Assembly (NCBI GenBank): GCA_031002005.1
Contig: JARYHS010008074.1
Location: forward strand, 269,515,930 to 269,579,929
Origin: Vandiemenella viatica
Taxonomy: Eukaryota > Arthropoda > Insecta > Orthoptera > Morabidae
Direction of reading: 5' to 3'
Length of the DNA stretch: 64,000 nt
Each line of letters starts with the position of its first letter. Within the stretch, counting starts at the first letter, position 1. The notes under the pieces are model-generated. The model had not been told where the DNA came from. It saw nothing but the letters and a program-made list of their open reading frames with translations, and ran no database searches. The position numbers were made by a program, and so were the translations under genes. Of this stretch, positions 56,800 to 64,000 are shown one piece after another.

Positions 56800-57240
56800 A
56801 ATTTCTACTGTGGTGGCCGGGCGAATCTTTTTTTTTTTTTCGCTCTGCCACTTCCAAAGAGGAATTTATACGTGGGCACAACTCTATGTCATGGGAGCGG
56901 TAGAACAATGAATAACACTCCAGTAGAGTATACACAATAATTACATTTATTTACAAATGGCACATCACAAATCTTTAATCAATCATTTGTTTCCCTAATA
57001 TCTCTGCTAACACTATTTCTTTACCCTTGTGACTAATGTCAGAGCTTGCAATCCCCTTAGCTACCATAAGGTTTAACCATCCCCTGCTAACATTGCGGGT
57101 CATTCCCACCTGTTATAATCATGCTGGCTGTTGCTCCCAGTGAAGACTGCTTAAGCTGCGTCGATCTTCGGCTGCTCGACTGCTACTGCTCGCCTCGAAC
57201 GGGTAACAATACATTTTCATAGCAACATCCTGTTATTCAC
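56800..57240 (-). repeat. Probable 5' LTR and leader of Gypsy copy B
   Basis: Upstream of Gag on the minus strand. It shares ACAGCC-x-ATTATAACAGGTGGGA with the LTR-like region before Gag A. TTTGGTGACAAGTGTGCC near 56790 may hold the primer-binding site. Boundaries are not fixed. Confidence 0.45.
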
Positions 57241-57284
57241 ATTGTAGAAAAGTAACGGAATCTTTCCATTTTCATCCACTTCCA

Positions 57285-57660
57285 GATTTCCGAATTGTTT
57301 GAAGTTTTGCACACGTATTTATAACTGGTGACATTACAATAATTTCATGTCCTGATATTCTCATGACTTTGATAGTAACAATAGAAAAGTGGCTGAATGT
57401 AATGAAATCTTGTGATTGAATTTTAACCCGATTTTAGATGTTAAAATTGATTGAAATTTTGCACAATACTATAATTTCATAGCTACGTTGTGGTATTATC
57501 ATTACTTAGACAGTAACAATAGAAAAGCGGCTGAATACAATGATATATTTCATTTTAATGTTCACTCACCTCCTGAAGTCCGGATTGTTTGAAATTTTGC
57601 ACAAGTATTAAGATCAGTGAGAATACAATAATTTAATATCTTTATCCTGAAATTCCCATG
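57285..57660. repeat. Degenerate tandem repeat, about three units
   Basis: Units of about 125 bp begin near 57292, 57440 and 57576, each with GTTTGAAxTTTTGCACAA. The first two share AGTAACAATAGAAAAGxGGCTGAAT. AT-rich and non-coding; probably an old minisatellite or a repeated 3' UTR. Confidence 0.65.
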
Positions 57661-57694
57661 GTGAACTAAAAATTTAAAAATAAAATTATAGTTT

Positions 57695-58155
57695 TAAAAA
57701 TTAAAATAGATGCTTTTGTAACAATGTCAACTAAGAGGTTAAAATAATTTTTTAATATAAAAATTTTGTTCATAAGCGCTGGGATGTCCCACAATTCATT
57801 GTAACTTTTTTGAATAAGCTTAAAATAAGAATAAAATCACTAATTAAAACATTAGATTTAATATTAAAAAATCGTGGGGTGCTTTCTACTTGCACATAAC
57901 GACTCTACCTTTACGAACAGCTAGCGATAAAATAATTTAAGATTACTGATATCTAGCACCACACACTATTTTTTACATTAATTTAACTTTTTAATCAAGT
58001 GACTTTATTCTTATTTTAAACTTATTCTAAAAATTATACTAAATTGTGGCACATCCCAGCGCTACTAAACAAAAATTTTATATTTAAAGATTATTTTTAA
58101 CACTTTAGTTCACAATGCTATAATAACCGAGTATTTTAGTTTTTTAATTACTTTG
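57695..58155. mobile_element. Foldback MITE-like inverted repeat
   Basis: The left arm has AAAATTTTGTT, then AGCGCTGGGATGT-CCACAAT and TTAAAATAAGAATAAA-TCAC. The right arm carries the same blocks inverted (GTGACTTTATTCTTATTTTAA, ATTGTGGCACATCCCAGCGCT, AACAAAAATTTTATATT). The centre is near 57925, and arms are about 200 bp with an estimated 80-85% match. No coding sequence, so a non-autonomous DNA transposon is likely. Confidence 0.75.
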
Positions 58156-59076
58156 ATTGAATGAAAGAAGTTCCAAATTGGTCGCGATCTATGCTGCCTA
58201 CACCACAATTAAAACTAATATTACGTGGCATAATGTAAGTTGTTAAGACTTATTGTTAGCATCCTTCGTTTTCACTGGGGTCATTATTTCAGCGGCATGT
58301 AAACTATCTCAGCCATTAAAACATCGATATTCATCACAGATAATAAGAAAGAACTAAGAAACCGTGAAGATTTTGGGTCAAGTTTATATCGCAATGCATG
58401 ATGACACTGACATGTTATATACGGAATATATTAATTCGCTTGTGAATGAAGCTTTGATTTTCTAGGAGCAATATTGGCGGAGACTGTGGTTAGGCCTAAA
58501 TGCAACCTGGATGAAGTTGACAACTGCAACTTTTTGCTAAAGCACAATGGATACGAAATTACATTGAGCTTTATTTTATAACAATTATTTTTAGGTAAGC
58601 AACTGTAATTAAATTAATTACCACAATACTCCATTAAATCCGTCATTTTTGACGGGCTTTGAGGCTAGTTTTACATTAATTTATTTATCGATTCAAACAC
58701 AAAGTACTATCACTTTCATAAATCTTTTTGCTTTAAATCAAATGCAATTTATTATTCACAAATAATATCCGAGGCATTTTTCGTTCACCGGACTACTTCG
58801 TTTTTCTTTGCATATTTGCGTGTATTTGTAAGACCTGTTGATTTCGCGAATGACACATTTTTAACGCAAAACAATGGAAAAATATCAAAAACGACATCGC
58901 GTCACGATTATGTTTAAACTTGTGGAGCGATCATTTAAATACATCTGAGCCGTAAATTAGATTAAAAACGAAGCAGAACATATAGCACAATACAACTTAT
59001 CGGAGAGAGAGAGAGAGAGAGAGAAGCTGATCGGTACGTCAGTCAGACTCGAACCACGGCCCACTAGGCACTACAG
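58156..59076. other. No gene seen; (GA)n at 59003-59024
   Basis: AT-rich spacer with a GA dinucleotide repeat just before the THAP element's left end. Confidence 0.4.
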
Positions 59077-59097
59077 ATACTGGCCTGGGTGCTGGAA

Positions 59098-59118
59098 GCC
59101 ATCTTGTTTGTGACGTCA
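59098..59118 (+). promoter_or_regulatory. YY1-type and CRE motifs in the terminal repeat
   Basis: GCCATCTTG (59098-59106) and a perfect CRE, TGACGTCA (59111-59118), lie in the left terminal repeat about 320 bp before the THAP ATG. Both are common animal core-promoter motifs. Promoter function is inferred. Confidence 0.35.
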
Positions 59119-59436
59119 GCAAAGTAGATCTATGAGTCGGCCATGTGTAGCTATATTGCTGGTGAGTTGTGAGCCGATAAGTTCGTTTGCAAACGTGTTT
59201 CTAAGAGTATTAAAATTCGTATTGACTAGTGGATTACCAGCTATTTTCATCTACATCTAGTATTTTTTAAATATTAATATAAGAAGCTATTACGATTTCT
59301 TAACGAATTTTCATTGAACTCTCATGTTTTGTTTGCGAAGTTATGTTGAAAGTTATTGGACAAAGTAACTAAATATGTACAAATACGTTTGGAAATACGT
59401 GTATATTTACATTGTAATAGCTACATTTAATGTTTA

Positions 59437-60755
59437 ATGCCAAGGTGCTGTAGTGTGGGTGGCTGTAAAACCAATTATAAGTCTCAAAACGAAACGCTCA
59501 GGACATTTTCTTTGACCAGCGATGAAGAACTAAAGAAAAAGTGGCTTAGGAAAATTCCCACAGACTTCTCAAAGTTAAAGAAGCCTGTAATATTCATAAA
59601 ACATTTTAGTGAAGACTGCATAATCAAGACAGATCAGTTTGTAGTAGATGGAGAAATAAAGACATATGCAAGGAGTTCTGAAACCAGATGCAGTGCCATC
59701 AATTTTTCAAATTTGCCAGGATACTTGACAACACCAGACCCACATGCAGAAGATTATGTGATGCAGAAAGTGACAATTTTCAAAAAGAAGTGGCAAGAAG
59801 CTTAGAAGAATACAAGAAATATGAAGAGCACAACGTCATTAAAAATTTAGGAGACATTTGTAAATATTTTTCAAATATAAGAAAAAAACAGTGGTCCTGT
59901 ATTGAGTGTGAACAAAAGATAGTGATGTGTTTTATTGATGTTAGTAATGAAATACCAAACATTCTTGCTTCTGTAACTGTTAAAACAGATTTAGGTGTCT
60001 TACTTTCTGTGAAAAACTGCAAAATTCCCCAGCATAAAGTGCCCAATGAATACACAGCAGTGAAGTCCAAACATGTGTTTGACAGTATCATTAAATATGT
60101 TGAGTCAGTAGTGTCTAAAGTAGACCCCTACTACTTAGTTCAATTGAATAAAAGTATCCCACTGAATACTTTGCTTCCTTGTTTTGTTATATTTGATAAA
60201 TGTGTGAATGTTGACAAATATTATGTGGTGTTAAGGGAGAATTTTGAAGTATCTCAGATACCAGAAAGTTTTCTTCCTGTACTGGTGTATATATCTGGTT
60301 ATGTTGTAAAAAAGGAACTTTTTCTTAAAAACTGTGAGATTTGTACCTCTTGGGTGCAGTCTGACAAGGAAGTTGAAATATCCCTCCCAAATGACTTCAT
60401 TACAGAATATGACCATGGAAAGCTGACTGTGCCCCCTGAAACTGTTGTTCTAGTTACTGGACTTGCTTGGTTCATGCTGAAATGTATATTAGATATGTCT
60501 TCAACTAGTTTCATTCGTGATTTGCATCAACTTTCTGTTTTGCACAAAATTTGCAGCTTAAAGCTGGAGAGCTGTGATCTTGTTGACAGTGATTTAAGTG
60601 AAAACTGTAAATGCAACAGAACTTTGAAGGACATATTGAAAAACATCAATTTAAGATCCTGCAAGGTAATGATAGATAATCTTACCAAGAGTGTGAATGA
60701 CACTACAACAAGTAATAAAACTGGCAGGCAGTTGAAAAAACTGAGGGCAACTTAG
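59437..60755 (+). pseudogene. THAP/P-element-type protein lacking the catalytic core
   Basis: P-element-like transposases bind DNA through an N-terminal THAP zinc finger. Frame 1 (59437-59805) opens MPRCCSVGGCKTN, with LRTFSLTSDEELKKKWLRKI and FIKHFSEDCI. The Cys normally before the xHF ligand is replaced (VIFIKHF), so zinc binding is doubtful. A frameshift near 59800 leads into the second frame, ending at 60755: SLEEYKKYEEHNVIKN, then VLVYISGYVVKKELFLKNCE, with C-x2-C, DHGKLTVPPETVVLVTGLAW and CNRTLKDILKNIN. These are the C-terminal blocks of P-type transposases (YIAGYVxRK; GGLxYPS). Between THAP and this C-part the RNase H-like DDE core is missing or unrecognisable, as in internally deleted P repressors. 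Confidence 0.75.
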
Positions 60756-61133
60756 AATATTTTGATGTACGAATTTTTAATTCATTGTATAAATTGAGGA
60801 ATGTGTATTGTTAAGTAATAAGTTCCAAAACAACTACGGTATATTTGATATGGCACTTAAAATGTAATGCTGAACACACTCACAAAGCAATGTAATGATT
60901 ATGCTGCAAAAAAGTAGAATATACTGCTTTACAAACTGAGGGTTGTGTAGTTTTGGTAAATAAAAATGTAAATACCATATACGATTTTTTTTATTAATTC
61001 CCACTTTTCCTTTCTGAAAATTTTTTAACTATGAAGAAACTTATAAGAATACCTTTAAGTTTGTATGTGTATGAGAGGTGCAGATTTTGGAGCATGTTAA
61101 TTAAATATTTTGACATGTGCACCTGAATATCCC

Positions 61134-61178
<45 letters not shown>

Positions 61179-61764
61179 CTAAATTTGAAGTACAATGTTT
61201 GACACAAAAAATGCTGTAGTGAAGCACAAAGAAACTATTTACGAATATTTGAGTATTATGAAATTTATTGATGAGACTGGATTTGAAGAAGATGAAATAA
61301 TAAAAAAAATCATGTAATAAGTACAAAGCAATTATTTGTGAATATCTTTGTGCGTGTGTGTGTGTACTTAATTTAGCGCAGCGGAAACGGTAAGTTCACG
61401 AGAATGTGCATGGCTCTGCTTACGGCCGTGGTTCGGCTGTAGCACTACTCTGCTGACATCACCAATGTGCAACCAGGCCTGTATCTTTCTCGAACGAACT
61501 CGCTGACCACTGGCACTGCACCGCTGAGCACTGGAACGAAGAAAGACTCACCCGCCGCCAGAAAGAAAGAACGAACTAGCTCTCAGGATCTGCGTAGCAG
61601 ATAAACAATGACCGGTTTGGTGCTGTAGAACATAGATTGAACATGGGTGGAAAGTACAGCAGTGGGCGATGCGTGGCAGACACTGACCAAGCCGAAACTT
61701 ATTGTTAGCACTCACTCGATTGAAGTTAATTCAAAGAAGAATTACCGTTCATTTTTTCAACTGC
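60756..61764. other. 3' part of THAP element and spacer; GT/GA repeat
   Basis: (GT)n at 61135-61150 runs into (GA)n at 61151-61178. The right terminal repeat of the THAP element is near 61440-61500. No further gene is supported. Confidence 0.4.
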
Positions 61765-62120
61765 CCAGTGGAGTTTACTAACAAATCTTATGCCAAGATA
61801 TTTACACTTCAGGTATCCAACCAGCAATTTCCCTTCCCCCTCTCTCCAAATTACAAACAATATTTTTTTTTTTTTTTTTTTATCTGTATACCTAATAAGC
61901 TAACTCTTCTTAGCATTTATCTTGATTCCGTGTAGACCTTACCAGTCAGATATCTTGTTTATGTTACACTCCAGCTATTCATTCGTCTCCAATTTTAATA
62001 CTATTATATGATTTGCAAACAAATTACCTGTAAACAATTAACACAGTCATTCATTAGCAAAATTAGTATCAAAATTCCCAATATGCCATCCTGTGGTATT
62101 TCAACCATTTTGTCATTTTA
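61765..62120 (-). mobile_element. CR1-like LINE copy 4, internal fragment
   Basis: The plus strand shows, in order, GCCAAGATATTTACACTTCAGG, TATACCTAATAAGCTAACTC, TTAGCATTTATCTTGATTCC and TCATTCATTAGCAAAATTAG. These match 45265-45600 of copy 3 (RT motif C and thumb region). It has a T-run insertion near 61862. Confidence 0.7.
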
Positions 62121-62689
62121 TTTTTTTTTTTTTTTTTTTGATAACTCTGCAATTTAGGTCTCAAGCCAAATAATCCTCGTTCCTTTATTTACACACAAAT
62201 CGTTTTATTATTACAACCTTTACACAAGGTTCCTAAGTTTTTCATACAGATCTTACTTTCTTCTGTGTTAACTTTTTCTAACGCATTAACATTTAATACT
62301 GTAAGCTATCATCTATTAAATTTTGGTCGTAGCAGAATAGTTCTTTCATTTATTTCTAACACAATTTCGCTATTTCTTATCATCAGTTCAGCAACTCCCT
62401 GCTTGCTCTCTTTTTCTCTAATCTACTGTAGATAATGATATAGTTTTCTTCATCTTTAGTATCTTCTAAGATCTTCCACGTTTCTGTTACGAATAATTGC
62501 AGTTTTTTCCAATTCGGACACCAAGGACCACGTGAAAGGGGGAGGAACTGCGCTCCTGTCCGAAATTTAACCGGGCCTGTAAGGCCCATCATAAAATTAT
62601 TGTGGGAAAGTCTTGTATTGATATCTACGAACGTGTAACCTTATATGTTCTGTATGATAAGTGTATTTTTTGCTTGTGAAATATGTAGC
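62121..62689. other. No gene seen
   Basis: AT-rich with a T-run near 62120. Unassigned. Confidence 0.4.
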
Positions 62690-62870
62690 TTATGAGGCGG
62701 ACATTGGGGTCCGTCCCTGCATTCACCTAGATGACTGCAGGGAAACCACCTAAATATCGCAATCAGGACGGCTGTTACGCCAGGGCATGGGTTGTACCCG
62801 GTCCCAAAGTACCTTCCCGATTCAACGTGCGGCGCCTCAACGCACCAAGCCACACAAGCAGGTTTTAAAA
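62690..62870 (-). mobile_element. SINE (tRNA-like head), antisense
   Basis: Minus strand: TTGTGTGGCTTGGTGCGTTG head, GGGTACAACCCATGCCCTGG, and ATATTTAGGTGGTTTCCCTG, CAGTCATCTAGGTGAATGC as body. The order (head, then GATTTAGGT-TTTCC and CCAGGCAAATGC-like block) fits the SINE type at 8722-9181, with a different head. Confidence 0.5.
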
Positions 62871-62924
62871 GGATATTTAGTTCCCGTTCGTTTTGTCTTA
62901 CCAATGCAACAATTTTACCCTTTT

Positions 62925-63030
62925 CACCAGAAAATGGCGACAGCGAATCAGATCGCCGAAATATTGTGTAATTGTAAGTGTAATTACAACTCTCCTTTAA
63001 CTCGGCTAGTCACCCAAGAACAATGTTTAT
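62925..63030 (+). mobile_element. Penelope-tail-like fragment, second occurrence
   Basis: CACCAGAAAATGGCGACAG, then GATCGCCGAAATATTGTGTA and TAGTCACCCAAGAACAATG. It aligns with 37668-37760 block by block. Confidence 0.5.
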
Positions 63031-63112
63031 ATATTTTACCCTTTTTTCCTTACGGTGTCATCATCATTCGGAGCCAATTCTACATTTCAGGTGGTGGGCT
63101 AAACTTGAGTAT

Positions 63113-63340
63113 AAGGTAGATAGGTTCCAGAGCTACCGAGTTAAAGCCATTCCTTCAAACCAGCCAGTTGTCGTGTATGGGGTTTCTCTCTTGGCCATAA
63201 ACTTTCAGTTTTAAGGATTTGCTGGCAGAGCCCCTAAAAAGGCCACAGGAGCATTTCTCAAGGTTATACTGTCCCAATACCCTAGACGCCATATTTACGA
63301 AATTTTGTAAATCGTTTGTAATATTAGGGTCTCGATGATG
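63113..63340 (+). pseudogene. Small I-clade LINE fragment
   Basis: SYRVKAI, then CCCCTAAAAAGGCCACAGGAGC and GTTATACTGTCCCAATAC parallel the RT-RNase H linker of the I-clade LINE at about 17380-17510 (SYRAKAI, LLKRPR). Short and decayed. Confidence 0.35.
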
Positions 63341-64000
63341 TTTCTACATTAATGTTACATTAGATCCAACATCGCGGTTGGCTTTCACTTCGCTCCGCTT
63401 TGATACTTCTGTATTGTTTATTGTTTGGGGACTTTCGAGGTTTGCTAAACTATGTGGGTGCCCTAACTAAATAGGAATATAACACAAATTTTAAAATCTG
63501 CACCAATGATTTTGAACATTTTTGTATTTAAAACTTCTGACTTTATCCAAAAATAAGTATAAAGTAAAAAATTTTGTCGAGAGGGGGAGGCTAAGAACAC
63601 TTACCCGGGACACTAGAATCATATCGCTGGCCCTGTCTACGACCACTTTCACACGTTTAAAAAAAAGGTCGCCTGCTAAATAATAAGCTGCAAATGGAGT
63701 GGAGACAGTCGCGGTGCGGCGACCTCGATCACTCGATTGCCGGCCCCCTCGACGTGCCGCCCGCGTGCGGTGTACGCCTTGCACGGACGCCTTTCACACC
63801 CGCTTACGGCGGCCCTGCCTATGGTTCCCATAAAGGAGGGATTTAAATATTAGGTATATACATCTCTCAGTATTGAAAACATTTTCTTCAGGCCTAAGTG
63901 GAATGGGGAACGTGATGATAAGAAAAGAAATTGGTGTCAACTATGTATGACTGGCTAAAGAAAAAATTCTTTAAGATAGCAATAACAAATAAATGGCTAG
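63341..64000. other. No gene seen; GC-rich block at about 63690-63815
   Basis: The block is rich in CG dinucleotides (GCCGGCCCCCTCGACGTGCC). It looks like a different origin from its AT-rich surroundings, but I cannot name it. Confidence 0.35.

Larger units (their letters stand above)
51600..57240 (-). mobile_element. Ty3/Gypsy retrotransposon copy B
   Basis: Minus-strand order: LTR-like leader (about 57240-56800), Gag (56470-55380), protease region (55141-54959), RT (54540-53700), RNase H (53640-53380), integrase (53000-52380) and GPY/F-type end (about 51990-51700). This is the standard Gypsy gag-pol order, without a recognised env. Its Gag is closely related to the Gag at 31934-32818. An AT-rich insert of about 260 bp (52080-52340) interrupts the integrase end. 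A matching 3' LTR was not found. Confidence 0.8.
59077..61500 (+). mobile_element. P-element-like THAP transposon, core-deleted
   Basis: Left end (59077 on) GATACTGGCCTGGGTGC, then GTGACGTCAGCAAAGTAG. The right end, reverse-complemented (about 61500-61440), is GATACAGGCCTGGTTGC, then GTGATGTCAGCAGAGTAG. These look like imperfect terminal repeats of about 45-50 bp. Between them lies one THAP/P-type coding stretch. I found no target duplication, so the exact ends are uncertain. It is a second, larger relative of the THAP element at 29965-31370. Confidence 0.65.

Noticed and set aside
63690..63815. GC-rich block as ribosomal RNA
   Set aside because: I could not match it to any conserved rRNA core segment, and it is too short and isolated.

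Overview
The window looks like intergenic and intronic DNA from an insect with a large, repeat-filled genome. Fossil tRNA-derived SINEs with a conserved central body, CR1-, I- and Jockey-type LINEs, Penelope-like elements, Ty3/Gypsy elements and several DNA-transposon superfamilies point to a hemimetabolous, possibly polyneopteran, insect. That assignment is inference. There are no bacterial operons. Almost every recognisable coding stretch is a decayed transposable element, with frameshifts and stops inside otherwise clear domains.

The one host-gene signal is at 4728-4856 (+): the last coding exon of dihydrolipoamide acetyltransferase (DLAT, the E2 of pyruvate dehydrogenase). It has a good splice acceptor and a typical E2 C-terminus, but one base is missing a few codons before the natural stop. 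The first 4.7 kb would be its last intron, which holds a dead Penelope-like element (about 440-2349).

Layout: 6.85-7.14 kb, a 229-bp palindrome between 14-bp direct repeats. 8.7-9.2 kb, two SINEs. 9.34-12.19 kb, a hAT transposon with terminal inverted repeats and target duplication. 13.6-18.76 kb, an I-clade LINE with RNase H and a (CAA)n tail. 19.84-29.5 kb, a nested stack: a minus-strand CR1-like LINE is split by a hAT (20624-26464), which is itself split at a TA by a third element (23386-25660). That third element carries a conserved insect protein family I cannot name. 29.97-31.37 kb, a small THAP-domain element. 31.4-33.0 kb, a Gypsy gag remnant. 33.15-37.6 kb, a Jockey-type LINE. 37.9-38.7 kb, a CR1 3' end and a mariner remnant. 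42-44.2 kb, tRNA-headed SINEs and RTE-like tails. 44306-48361, a PIF/Harbinger element with TTA target duplication, filled by another CR1 copy. 48.4-50.4 kb, a pogo fragment and a second CR1-type LINE. 51.7-57.2 kb, a minus-strand Gypsy element. 57.7-58.15 kb, a foldback MITE. 59.08-61.5 kb, a P-element-like THAP transposon lacking its catalytic core. 61.7-63.4 kb, further CR1, SINE, Penelope-tail and I-LINE scraps.

No gene pathway can be reconstructed. What the window shows is a readable order of insertions. The best lead for something undescribed is the TA-flanked element at 23386-25660. All calls come from reading the sequence; no database search was run.
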